From an uncultured Clostridia bacterium (lineage in GTDB: Bacteria > Bacillota > Clostridia > Christensenellales > Borkfalkiaceae): DNA of 20,469 nucleotides. The DNA is taken from the NCBI GenBank assembly GCA_937912025.1, contig CALDOZ010000034.1, forward strand, positions 1 to 20,469, read 5' to 3'. The stretch's first letter is position 1, and every line of letters begins with the position of its first letter. The notes below the pieces were generated by a model. It worked only from the letters and a program-made list of their open reading frames with translations, was not told the origin of the DNA and did not search any database. A program made the translations under genes and the position numbers. Positions 7,201 through 14,935 of this stretch are shown one piece after another.

Positions 7201-8359
7201 TATTATTGATTTAGATAATTTATACGTTGCAAATACTTACGCTCGTTTTCCCGTTGAAATAGTAAGCGGAAAAGGTAGCATTTTAATAGGTAGCGACAAA
7301 AAAGAGTATATAGATATGGGTTCAGGTATCGGCGTTACGGCGTTTGGTATAGCGGACGACGAATGGGTTAAAGCGATAACCGAGCAACTTACAAAAGTTC
7401 AGCACACGTCTAACCTATATTACACCGAGCCTTGCGCAAAACTTGCCGAGTTTTTATGCTTAAAAACGGGGCTTAAAAAGGTGTTTTTTGCTAATTCTGG
7501 CGCGGAAGCAAACGAATGCGCTATAAAAGTAGCAAGAAAATACTACGAAGATAAATACAACAAAAAAGGCGCTAAAATAATTACTCTTGTAAATAGTTTC
7601 CATGGAAGAACTATTACTACCCTATCGGCAACGGGGCAAGACGTTTTTCATCAATCTTTCTTACCTTTAACGGACGGGTTTTTACACGTTCCTAACGGCG
7701 ACGAGAACGCTTTACTAAGCGCCGTTAATAATAACGAAGTTTGCGCTATTATGCTTGAATGCGTTCAAGGTGAAGGCGGAGTTAACCCCGTATCGCAGGA
7801 ATTTATAAATGCCGTTAAAAATATTTGCGAGCAAAAAGATATTTTACTTATAGTTGACGAAGTTCAAACGGGTAACGGTAGAACGGGTAAATTTTACGCG
7901 TATATGCACTACGGAATTTTACCCGACGTTATAACGACTGCTAAAGGTCTTGGCGGTGGTCTTCCTATCGGCGCTTGTATTATGGGCGAAAAAGTAAAAG
8001 ACGTATTAACGCCGTCAACTCATGGTTCAACGTACGGCGGTAATCCCGTTTGTTCGGCGGGCGCGCTTAACGTATTATCTAGAATAGACGATAAACTTCT
8101 TGAAGAAGTTAATAAAAAAAGCGAGTTTATAAAACAAAAACTAAATAGCGTAGACGGTGTTTTATCTGTTACGGGAATGGGACTTATGCTCGGTATAAAA
8201 ACTAAAAAGTCAGCAAAAGAAATAGTGCTTAAATGTATTGAAAAAGGCGTTTTATTTCTTACCGCTAAAGATAAAGTAAGGCTTTTACCAGCGCTAAATA
8301 TTCCGTTTAACCAATTAGAAAAAGCAATTAACGTACTTATAGAAGTAATATCTATGTAG
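7193..8359 (+). CDS. argD: Acetylornithine aminotransferase
   Basis: ArgD transfers the amino group of glutamate to N-acetylglutamate semialdehyde, giving N-acetylornithine, with pyridoxal phosphate. The 388-residue class III aminotransferase shows FANSGAEANECAIKVARKY for cofactor phosphate, FHGRT, the DEVQTGNGRTG segment with the PLP-nitrogen aspartate, and the Schiff-base lysine K251 in TTAKGLGGGLPIGA. The start ATG 7193 overlaps the end of argB by 8 bases and has only a weak upstream site, so translational coupling to argB is likely. The paralogous enzymes GabT and RocD are less likely given the operon. Confidence 0.95.
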   Translation: MTNIIDLDNLYVANTYARFPVEIVSGKGSILIGSDKKEYIDMGSGIGVTAFGIADDEWVKAITEQLTKVQHTSNLYYTEPCAKLAEFLCLKTGLKKVFFANSGAEANECAIKVARKYYEDKYNKKGAKIITLVNSFHGRTITTLSATGQDVFHQSFLPLTDGFLHVPNGDENALLSAVNNNEVCAIMLECVQGEGGVNPVSQEFINAVKNICEQKDILLIVDEVQTGNGRTGKFYAYMHYGILPDVITTAKGLGGGLPIGACIMGEKVKDVLTPSTHGSTYGGNPVCSAGALNVLSRIDDKLLEEVNKKSEFIKQKLNSVDGVLSVTGMGLMLGIKTKKSAKEIVLKCIEKGVLFLTAKDKVRLLPALNIPFNQLEKAINVLIEVISM

Positions 8360-8367
8360 GAGAATTT

Positions 8368-9354
8368 ATGAATTTAAAAGGTAGAAATTTTTTAAAACTT
8401 TTTGATTATACGCCAGAAGAAATAAACTATTTACTTGATTTATCAAGCGAACTTAAACAAAAAAAGAAAAACGGAGTACCACACCGCGAACTTGAAGGAA
8501 AAAGTATTGCGCTTATTTTTGAAAAGACAAGTACTCGCACACGTTGCAGTTTTGAAGTTGCCGCAAACGACCTTGGAATTCACCCAGTATACCTTGATCC
8601 AACGAGTTCTCAAATAGGTAAAAAAGAAAGCATTGCCGACACAGCGCGAGTTTTAGGTAGAATTTTTGACGGTATAGAATACCGTGGTTTTGGTCAAGAA
8701 ATAGTAGAAGAACTTGCTAAATACGCTGGCGTTCCCGTTTGGAACGGCTTAACTAACGAATTCCACCCCACTCAAATTCTTGCAGATTTTTTAACTATAA
8801 AAGAGCATTTTGGCTCGCTTAAAGGCGTTAAACTCGTATATATGGGCGACGCTGGTTATAATATGGGTAATTCCTTACTTGTTGGCTCTGCAAAAATGGG
8901 TATGCATTTCGTTGCGTGCGCGCCAAAGGAATACTTCCCCGATCAAAAAATTATTGACGAATGCCAAGAAATTGCTAAAACTACAGGTGCTAAACTTGAA
9001 TTTATCAGCGACGTTGAATTAGCAACCAAAGACGCTGACGTTATTTATACCGACGTTTGGGTTTCAATGGGCGAAAGTGAAGAAGTTTGGAAATACCGCA
9101 CAAAAGATTTACTCCCATACCAAGTAAACAAAGCGGTGATGCAAAACGCTAAACCAACTTGCAAATTTATGCATTGCCTTCCGTCTTTCCACGATTTAAA
9201 AACTACTATTGGTAAGCAAGTTTACGAAAAATACGGCTTAGACGCTCTTGAAGTTACCGATGAAGTTTTTGAATCTGACGCTTCAATTGTTTTTGACCAA
9301 TCTGAAAATAGAATGCACACTATTAAAGCGGTGATTTTAGCAACAATGAAATAA
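8368..9354 (+). CDS. argF: Ornithine carbamoyltransferase
   Basis: The anabolic enzyme joins ornithine and carbamoyl phosphate to give citrulline. At 328 residues it has usual length. STRTRCSFEVAA (carbamoyl phosphate loop), FHPTQILADF, VYTDVWVSMGE (ornithine loop region) and HCLPSFHD (catalytic cysteine and ornithine site) are all intact. AGGAGA lies before ATG 8368. It is the last gene of the operon and is followed directly by a strong terminator. Carbamoyl phosphate synthetase genes are not in the window. A catabolic ArcB role is less likely, because arcA and arcC are absent and every neighbour is biosynthetic. Confidence 0.97.
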   Translation: MNLKGRNFLKLFDYTPEEINYLLDLSSELKQKKKNGVPHRELEGKSIALIFEKTSTRTRCSFEVAANDLGIHPVYLDPTSSQIGKKESIADTARVLGRIFDGIEYRGFGQEIVEELAKYAGVPVWNGLTNEFHPTQILADFLTIKEHFGSLKGVKLVYMGDAGYNMGNSLLVGSAKMGMHFVACAPKEYFPDQKIIDECQEIAKTTGAKLEFISDVELATKDADVIYTDVWVSMGESEEVWKYRTKDLLPYQVNKAVMQNAKPTCKFMHCLPSFHDLKTTIGKQVYEKYGLDALEVTDEVFESDASIVFDQSENRMHTIKAVILATMK

Positions 9355-9358
9355 AATA

Positions 9359-9398
9359 AAACGGTAGTGATAGTTTTAGTTATCATTACCGTTTTTGA
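9359..9398. terminator. Bidirectional terminator between argF and the tRNA genes
   Basis: A 14-bp stem, AAACGGTAGTGATA (9359-9372) with TATCATTACCGTTT (9381-9394), contains one G-U pair. It has T-rich tails on both strands, so it can end the arginine operon from the left and the tRNA transcript from the right. Confidence 0.85.
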
Positions 9399-9462
9399 TT
9401 TTTATAAAATTTTAGATAAAAAAAATCGGCTCGATATAAATCAAACCAACCTTTTTATATTA

Positions 9463-9538
9463 TGGAGCGGGAAACGGGACTCGGACCCGCGACAACTGCC
9501 TTGGCAAGGCAGTGCTCTACCAACTGAGCTACTCCCGC
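9463..9538 (-). tRNA. tRNA-Gly (GCC)
   Basis: A complete 76-nt cloverleaf: acceptor GCGGGAG paired with TTCCCGC, D-arm GCTC/GAGC, anticodon stem CTGCC/GGCAG with loop TTGCCAA giving anticodon GCC, and T-loop TCCGAGT. The 3' TCCA is encoded (CCA at 9463-9465). It is downstream of tRNA-Val with a 6-nt spacer, in one transcript. Confidence 0.97.
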
Positions 9539-9544
9539 ATTAAA

Positions 9545-9620
9545 TGGTGGGAATTACAGGGCTCGAACCTGTGACATCCTGCTTGTAAGGCAGACGCTCT
9601 CCCAACTGAGCTAAACTCCC
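9545..9620 (-). tRNA. tRNA-Val (UAC)
   Basis: A complete 76-nt cloverleaf: acceptor GGGAGTT with AATTCCC, anticodon stem TCTGC/GCAGG, loop CTTACAA giving anticodon UAC, and T-loop TTCGAGC. ACCA is encoded at the 3' end (9545-9548). It is the first gene of a two-tRNA unit. Confidence 0.97.
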
Positions 9621-9639
9621 ATCCGTTAAGTGCCTTATT

Positions 9640-9668
9640 ACTATATCAAATTAAAAAATAAATTGCAA
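9640..9668 (-). promoter_or_regulatory. Promoter of the tRNA-Val/tRNA-Gly unit
   Basis: On the minus strand, TTGCAA (9668-9663), a 17-bp spacer and TATAGT (9645-9640) with an upstream TG make an extended -10. Transcription should start about 12 nt before tRNA-Val. Confidence 0.7.
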
Positions 9669-9744
9669 GTAAATTAAAGCAAATTTTTAAAATTTTTTAA
9701 TTTTATTTTTTTTACGCATAATTTTAAGACTTTTTATAGTTTAA

Positions 9745-9772
9745 TAAGGCTTGCCAACAGTAGCAAGCCTTA
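9745..9772 (-). terminator. Terminator downstream of recG
   Basis: A 10-bp perfect stem, TAAGGCTTGC (9745-9754) with GCAAGCCTTA (9763-9772), lies 16 bp after the recG stop. The tail on the minus strand is AT-rich rather than a pure T run, so termination may be partial. The rest of 9621-9787 holds only this and the tRNA promoter. Confidence 0.65.
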
Positions 9773-9787
9773 CGTTTATTTAAAATA

Positions 9788-11794
9788 TTAGTTTAGCGTT
9801 ACGTCTTTTAACTGGTAATACCTTTCTTTTGCCATCTTATTTAATAAACTATGATTTTCTTCGTTTGCAAACGCTTCGTCGCTTAACGCCTTAGCAAAGA
9901 AAATTACACTTGAAGAATATTTAAGCGCGCCAAGTTCGGAAATAAATTTTCCAGACTGTCTTTCACCTAAAAAATCACCACTACCGCGCATATCGTAATC
10001 AAGTTCGCTAATTTTAAAGCCGTCGCTTGTGCTTTTTATAGCGTTTAAACGCTCTCTTGCCTTTTCAGTATCGTTACCCATAAGCAAAAAGCAATAACTT
10101 AATATGTCAGACCTACCTACGCGACCACGAAGTTGATGCAACTGCGATAAGCCAAACCTTTCAGCGTTATAAATAACCATAACGCTAGCATTAGCAACGT
10201 CAACGCCAACTTCAATTACCGTTGTTGAAACGATAGCGTCGTACTTCTTATTTTTAAAGTCTTGCATTACGGCAGTTTTTTCTTTATCTTTCATTTTGCC
10301 GTGAAGTAGCGCTATATTTCTATTAGGAAGTAAGTTTTTTAACTCGTCGTAAAGTTCGGTAACGCTCATTACCGTTCCTTCTTCGTCGCCGTCTATTTTA
10401 GGACAAACAAAATACCCTTGCTTACCGCTTTCAAATTGCTTATCAATGAATGCCAGCATATCTTGGTATTTTTTACTTGGAACGATACTCGTTTTAATTT
10501 CCGCTCTACTAACGGGCTTATCAGGTATTGTTGAAACGTCAAGATCACCGTAAAAAATAAGAGATAAAGTTCTTGGTATAGGCGTTGCGCTCATAACTAA
10601 AATATCGGTAGATTTACCTTTACCTTTTAGCGCCGAGCGTTGCCCTACGCCAAAACGTTGTTGTTCGTCACACACACACAACGTAAGGTCTTTAAACTCA
10701 ACGTCGTCTTCAATTAAAGCGTGCGTACCAACGGCGATTTGAGCCTCGCCCGTTATAAGTTTATTTTTTACTTCTTTCTTTTCTTTAGCGGACATACTAC
10801 CCGATAAAAACACCACGTTAAATTCGGGTAAATATTTTTTTATAACTTCGTAATTTTGTTTTGCTAAAACTTCCGTTGGAGATAATACCGCAGTTTGATG
10901 CCCGCTTACTGCCGACATATAAATTGCGCACGCCGACACCGCCGTTTTACCGCTTCCAACGTCGCCTTGAAGAAGTCTATTCATAACGTTATGCCCCGTT
11001 AAATCGCTAAAAATTTCATTAACGGCGCTTTTTTGCCCGTCGGTAAAATCAAAGCCAAACCTAAGCGAAAACTCCTTTAATTGCTTAGCAGAACAAGTGT
11101 ATTTATTAACTCTAACGTTCTTTTTGTCCCCTTTTATAACTCTAAACGCCGAAATAAGCGAAAAATACTCTTCAACGGCAATGCGGTCAGACGCTAACTG
11201 TTTTGCTTTTTCATTTGGTGGATTGTGAACGTCGTAATACGCTTTTTGAAGTGAACTTAAAGCGTATTTTTGTTGTAAATTATACGGAATTACACTCTTA
11301 GGCTCAACAAGTTTTATTGCGTTTAATATAGATGATTTCATTACGCTTTGCGTAATATTTCCTTTGATTGAGTAAACGGGAACAATGCCTTTAAGTTTAT
11401 AATTTTTATCTACTTCTTCAAATACGGGGTTTGTCATTGAAATCATACCGAACTTATTAGTAACACGCCCGTAAAAAACGTATTCTTTGTCGCGTTTAAG
11501 TTTACTTGCAACGTATGGCTGATTAAACCAAATAACGCTAAACGTGTCCTCCCCTTGCGTACAATACGTTTTAACATATTTAACTCTACCGCCCGAAATT
11601 TGAGGCTCTAATTCCACCCTAGCAACAGTTAAAACACACTCGTTATGATACGCAAAACGAATGGGAGTAACCTTTGTTAAGTCTATGTAATTTTTAGGAA
11701 AGTGCTTAATTAAATTTTCAGCCGAACAAATGCCTAATTTATTAAGGTCTGAAATTCTTTTATCACTTAAGCCTTTAATTTCTTTAAGTTCCAT
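9788..11794 (-). CDS. recG: ATP-dependent DNA helicase RecG
   Basis: RecG regresses stalled replication forks and branch-migrates Holliday junctions. The 668-residue protein has the N-terminal wedge/OB domain (about 1-230), then two helicase lobes. Walker A is GDVGSGKTA at residues 277-285, motif II reads DEQQ (376-379), motif III is SATPIPRTL (402-410), and the C-terminal lobe contains QLRGRVGRS with the conserved arginine finger. The usual RecG motif II is DEQH; here histidine is glutamine. The start at ATG 11794 fits homologues (MELKEIKGLSDKR), yet no Shine-Dalgarno site is visible: the upstream bases are TTTCTCTTTTAATTTAT, the tail of a hairpin. It may rely on readthrough and coupling from fakA. 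Confidence 0.96.
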   Translation of the reverse strand: MELKEIKGLSDKRISDLNKLGICSAENLIKHFPKNYIDLTKVTPIRFAYHNECVLTVARVELEPQISGGRVKYVKTYCTQGEDTFSVIWFNQPYVASKLKRDKEYVFYGRVTNKFGMISMTNPVFEEVDKNYKLKGIVPVYSIKGNITQSVMKSSILNAIKLVEPKSVIPYNLQQKYALSSLQKAYYDVHNPPNEKAKQLASDRIAVEEYFSLISAFRVIKGDKKNVRVNKYTCSAKQLKEFSLRFGFDFTDGQKSAVNEIFSDLTGHNVMNRLLQGDVGSGKTAVSACAIYMSAVSGHQTAVLSPTEVLAKQNYEVIKKYLPEFNVVFLSGSMSAKEKKEVKNKLITGEAQIAVGTHALIEDDVEFKDLTLCVCDEQQRFGVGQRSALKGKGKSTDILVMSATPIPRTLSLIFYGDLDVSTIPDKPVSRAEIKTSIVPSKKYQDMLAFIDKQFESGKQGYFVCPKIDGDEEGTVMSVTELYDELKNLLPNRNIALLHGKMKDKEKTAVMQDFKNKKYDAIVSTTVIEVGVDVANASVMVIYNAERFGLSQLHQLRGRVGRSDILSYCFLLMGNDTEKARERLNAIKSTSDGFKISELDYDMRGSGDFLGERQSGKFISELGALKYSSSVIFFAKALSDEAFANEENHSLLNKMAKERYYQLKDVTLN

Positions 11795-11802
11795 ATAAAT
11801 TA

Positions 11803-11829
11803 AAAGAGAAACCTAATTGGTCTCTCTTT
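11803..11829 (-). terminator. Hairpin between fakA and recG
   Basis: On the minus strand an 11-bp stem, AAAGAGAGACC with GGTTTCTCTTT, has a 5-nt loop and a TTAATTTAT tail running up to the recG start codon. It may attenuate recG or occlude its translation start. Confidence 0.6.
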
Positions 11830-11840
11830 ATCTCCCGTAA

Positions 11841-13466
11841 TTATTCAAGTGATACGATAAAATAATAAACTGCCTGGCCACCCGGATAAAGTTCAACGTC
11901 AAAATCAGGATATTTTTCTTGAATTTCTTCTTGAATTTTTTCCGCTTCGCTCTCTTTAATATCTGAACCGTAATAAAGATTTATAACGCTATGAGAATCG
12001 TCTTTAAGCGCGTCAATAAGTTTTACGGTACAATCTAAAATTGAATTGCCCTTTGCAAGAATTTTTTTATCGTCAAGACCGATAATATCGCCTTTTTTAA
12101 GGTTAAAATTATCCATACGCGTAGTTCTTACCGCGTAAGTAATTTGACCTGCGGTAACAGTTTCTATGGCGTGAAGCATATTTACCTTATTTACGCTCGC
12201 TTTATCTTCAGGGTTAAACGAAAGCGCTGCGGCAATACCTTGCGGAATATTTTTGGTAGGTATAACGTGAATAGTTTTACCTTCAATAAGTTGTTTAGAC
12301 TGTTCAGCCGCAAGAATAATATTTTTATTGTTAGGGAAAACGAAAATATTTTCGGCGTTAATTTTACAAATAGCGTCGGCAATATCGGCAGCGGACGGAT
12401 TCATCGTTTGCCCGCCTTCAATCACCCTATCAACGCAAATATCTTTAAATATTGCAGATAATCCTTCGCCTGAACAAATTGCAAGCATACCCATTTCTTT
12501 ACGCTCAGCCTCGTACTTTTTAATAAGTTCGCGGTTTTGTTCAAGCATATTTTCAATTTTTACCTTGTCGATCTCGCCAAGTTCAAGCGCGCGAGTTAAA
12601 GCCCTACCAGGATTATTAGTGTGAACGTGCACTTTAATAAATTCAAGGTCGCCAATAACTAAAACGCTATCGCCAATAGTCATAAGATACTCTCTTAATC
12701 TATCAATATCGGCAAGAGTAGTCTTTTTCTTTATGTTAATAATGAAAAATTCAGTACAATAACCAAACTCGATTGTGCCTAAGTTTAAAATATCAGCGTG
12801 TTCAAGTGATGAAGTTTCAATCTTAACTACTTCAGTTTCACCGTCTTCACCTTCAATTTCTTCGCCTAAAATGGCTTTATACATACCTTTATATATGGTA
12901 AGTAAGCCCATACCACCCGAGTCAACAACGCCCGCTTTTTTAAGCACCGGTAAAAGTTCTGGGGTTAAGTTAAGCGCTTCTTCACCGCGAGCGAGAATTT
13001 CTTCAAAAAACTGTTCAAATTCTTTGGCTTTAGACTGAACAGCGCACTCTGAAATCATACGCGATACGGTAAGCATCGTTCCTTCTTTAGGTTTAGAAAC
13101 GGCGCTATAAGCAATATCGGTTGCATTTTTAAGAGCTTTAGCAAACGTCTTAACGTCAACTGACTGATGTTCTTTAATAACAGCGCAAATACCACGGAAA
13201 ACTTGTGACGATATAACGCCCGAATTACCACGAGCGCCCCTTAACGCGCCTTTTGATGCGCTTTCAGCAATTTCAGCAAGGGTATTAGATTTACAGTTTT
13301 TAACTTCCGTAACCGCTGATTTTATTGTAAGAGACATATTCGTTCCCGTATCGCCGTCTGGAACGGGGAAAACGTTTAACGAGTCTATTTTCTCTCTATT
13401 TATTTCTAACAAACGTGAGGCGTTAATTACCATTTTGGCAAACATAGCGCCGTTTATTGATTTCAT
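11841..13466 (-). CDS. fakA: FakA/YloV-type DhaL-domain kinase
   Basis: The 541-residue protein matches the fatty acid kinase subunit FakA (YloV), which phosphorylates fatty acids held by FakB proteins for entry into phospholipids. The N-terminal DhaL (dihydroxyacetone kinase-like) domain, about residues 7-200, has NVFPVPDGDTGTNMS at 31-45, where the aspartates bind Mg-ATP, and GARGNSGVISSQ as the phosphate loop. A middle domain and a C-terminal DegV-like domain (about 310-541) ending YYFIVSLE complete the family layout. AAGGAA lies eleven bases before ATG 13466. It follows yloU, the pairing seen across Firmicutes. FakB is not in the window; naming follows the staphylococcal family. Confidence 0.9.
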   Translation of the reverse strand: MKSINGAMFAKMVINASRLLEINREKIDSLNVFPVPDGDTGTNMSLTIKSAVTEVKNCKSNTLAEIAESASKGALRGARGNSGVISSQVFRGICAVIKEHQSVDVKTFAKALKNATDIAYSAVSKPKEGTMLTVSRMISECAVQSKAKEFEQFFEEILARGEEALNLTPELLPVLKKAGVVDSGGMGLLTIYKGMYKAILGEEIEGEDGETEVVKIETSSLEHADILNLGTIEFGYCTEFFIINIKKKTTLADIDRLREYLMTIGDSVLVIGDLEFIKVHVHTNNPGRALTRALELGEIDKVKIENMLEQNRELIKKYEAERKEMGMLAICSGEGLSAIFKDICVDRVIEGGQTMNPSAADIADAICKINAENIFVFPNNKNIILAAEQSKQLIEGKTIHVIPTKNIPQGIAAALSFNPEDKASVNKVNMLHAIETVTAGQITYAVRTTRMDNFNLKKGDIIGLDDKKILAKGNSILDCTVKLIDALKDDSHSVINLYYGSDIKESEAEKIQEEIQEKYPDFDVELYPGGQAVYYFIVSLE

Positions 13467-13491
13467 CTATATAAAAATTCCTTATTTGAGA

Positions 13492-13842
13492 TTAAAGTTT
13501 AACGCCCGTTATATTAACGTTTACGGTATCAACAATCATACCCGTAAACTTTTCAACTTTGTACTTAATTGCGTCTTTTAAAGATTCCGCAACGGCGGAA
13601 ATAGACACTCCAAACTTGATTACAACGAAAACGTCAATAAAGATACGGTCGCCCACGGTAACGACTTTAACGCCCTTAGACGAATTATCTTTTTTAAACA
13701 AAACCGATAGACTGTCTGAAAGTTTACGGGATACCATTTCTACTATACCGTAACATTCAAGCGAGGCATGAGCGGCAACTTTTGCTATCGCTTCGTCTGA
13801 TATTGAAATTTTACCGTATGCATTGCTAGTTTTAACAGCCAT
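13492..13842 (-). CDS. yloU: Asp23/YloU-family protein
   Basis: The 116-residue protein belongs to the Asp23/Gls24 (DUF322) family. Typical segments are GKISISDEAIAKVAAHASLECYGI at the N terminus, DRIFIDVFVVIKFGVSISAVAESLKDAIKYKVEKFTG in the middle and VNVNITGV at the end. Members are small cytosolic alpha/beta proteins linked to envelope homeostasis, and the exact activity is not known. AAAGGAGA sits before ATG 13842. It is the first gene of the leftward yloU-fakA-recG unit, 25 bp upstream of fakA. Confidence 0.93.
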   Translation of the reverse strand: MAVKTSNAYGKISISDEAIAKVAAHASLECYGIVEMVSRKLSDSLSVLFKKDNSSKGVKVVTVGDRIFIDVFVVIKFGVSISAVAESLKDAIKYKVEKFTGMIVDTVNVNITGVKL

Positions 13843-13872
13843 AATCGTCTCCTTTGCTTAATTATTTAGTTT

Positions 13873-13901
13873 ATTTTACTATATATTTATCAATTTTGCA
13901 A
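13873..13901 (-). promoter_or_regulatory. Promoter of the yloU-fakA-recG unit
   Basis: On the minus strand, TTGCAA (13901-13896) and TAAAAT (13878-13873) are separated by 17 bp. Transcription should start near 13866, giving a short leader with a good ribosome site. Confidence 0.7.
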
Positions 13902-13970
13902 GAGTTTAGCATAATTTTTGAACTTTTTTAACTTTTTTAAAATTAAATTTATTAAATAGCGTCAAATTTG

Positions 13971-13999
13971 TTGCTTTTTTTATAAATTAGTGGTATATT
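13971..13999 (+). promoter_or_regulatory. Promoter of rpmB
   Basis: TTGCTT (13971-13976), a 17-bp spacer and TATATT (13994-13999) with a preceding TGG make an extended -10. It is divergent from the yloU promoter within the same AT-rich gap of about 200 bp. Confidence 0.7.
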
Positions 14000-14041
14000 A
14001 TCTATGCTAAAAAACACAAGATGTTAATCGGAGGTGCAGTT

Positions 14042-14230
14042 ATGTCAAAAGTTTGCAGTGTTTGCGGTAAAGGTAAGTTATCCGGTAATTTAGTTAGTCA
14101 CTCTAACCGCAAAACCCCTCGCTTATATAATGCTAACGTGCAAAAGGTAAGAGTTGTTAATGACGGAGTTATTTCGTCTGAATACGTTTGCACTCGTTGC
14201 CTTAAAAGCAAAAAAGTTGAAAGAGTTTAA
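14042..14230 (+). CDS. rpmB: 50S ribosomal protein L28, zinc-ribbon form
   Basis: L28 is a small protein of the large ribosomal subunit. I start it at ATG 14042 (product MSKVCSVCGKGKLSGN, 62 residues), because GGAGGT lies upstream and the family begins here; an in-frame ATG at 14021 overlaps the Shine-Dalgarno region. Two CxxC pairs, CSVCGKG near the N terminus and CTRCLKS near the C terminus, mark the zinc-binding (C+) version rather than the cysteine-free paralogue used under zinc starvation. The conserved SHSNRKTPRLYNANVQKVR segment is present. It is monocistronic, with its own terminator. Confidence 0.95.
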   Translation: MSKVCSVCGKGKLSGNLVSHSNRKTPRLYNANVQKVRVVNDGVISSEYVCTRCLKSKKVERV

Positions 14231-14236
14231 TTTTTA

Positions 14237-14278
14237 ACAAACAAGGCCGTTTTATGCAAAGCGGTCTTTTGTTTTTAT
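14237..14278 (+). terminator. Terminator after rpmB
   Basis: AAGGCCG (14243-14249) pairs with CGGTCTT (14262-14268), extended by ACAAA with TTTGT, and is followed by TTTTT. It lies between rpmB and hpt. Confidence 0.75.
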
Positions 14279-14305
14279 TAAATTTTAGTTACGAAAGGTG
14301 AAGTT

Positions 14306-14845
14306 ATGTTAAACGACGTTGAAAGAGTTTTAATAACAAAAGAAGAAATTAAACAAAAGGTAAAAGAACTTGCAACTCAAATTAATAAAGACTATGCTGG
14401 TAAAACCCCTTTATTCGTTTGCATTTTAAAAGGTAGCGTTTTCTTTTTTACCGATATTTTGCGTGAAATTAACATCCCTGTAAATATCGATTTTATGGTT
14501 GTTTCAAGTTATGGTAGCGGTTCGGTTTCAAGCGGTCAACTTACCATTAATAAAGATTTAACTATTGATATTTGCGGTAAAGACGTTATTATCGTTGAAG
14601 ACATTGTTGATAGCGGTAATACCCTTTTCAAACTTAAAAAACTTTTACTTGAAAGAAATCCTGCATCAGTTAAAATTATAACTTTATTAGATAAGCCTGA
14701 CAGACGAGTTGTTGATATTCAAGCAGATTATTGCGGTTTTGTTATTCCCGACGAGTTCGTTATCGGTTACGGCTTAGATTATGCGGAAAATTACCGTACA
14801 ATTCCTGAAGTTTGCATTTTAAAACGCTCCGTTTACGAAAAATAA
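14306..14845 (+). CDS. hpt: Hypoxanthine phosphoribosyltransferase
   Basis: The enzyme salvages hypoxanthine and guanine by joining them to PRPP. The 179-residue protein has the PRPP-binding motif VIIVEDIVDSGNTL around residues 94-107, the flexible-loop start SSYGSGSVSSG, the LKGS cis-peptide loop at 41-44 and the base-binding region FVIPDEFVIGYGLDYAENYRTIPEV. AAAGGTG lies before ATG 14306. No separate promoter is obvious, so it may be reached by readthrough from rpmB or by an unrecognised promoter in 14231-14300. It converges on the DUF2828/vWA gene. Confidence 0.95.
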   Translation: MLNDVERVLITKEEIKQKVKELATQINKDYAGKTPLFVCILKGSVFFFTDILREINIPVNIDFMVVSSYGSGSVSSGQLTINKDLTIDICGKDVIIVEDIVDSGNTLFKLKKLLLERNPASVKIITLLDKPDRRVVDIQADYCGFVIPDEFVIGYGLDYAENYRTIPEVCILKRSVYEK

Positions 14846-14864
14846 TATAATTTTATAAATAGTT

Positions 14865-14900
14865 AAGGCAGTTGCTTAATTGCAACTGCCTTTTAATTTT
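14865..14900. terminator. Bidirectional terminator between hpt and the DUF2828 gene
   Basis: An 11-bp perfect stem, AAGGCAGTTGC (14865-14875) with GCAACTGCCTT (14882-14892), is followed by TTAATTTT on the plus strand and an AT-rich tail on the minus strand. It serves two convergent genes. Confidence 0.85.
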
Positions 14901-14935
14901 GCGTTTTTAACCGATTACGTCAAAGTTGTTATACG

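Noticed and set aside
12144..13038. Plus-strand reading frames of 87-105 codons opposite fakA
   Set aside because: They are antisense shadows of a conserved gene, lack ribosome sites and give low-complexity serine/isoleucine-rich products.
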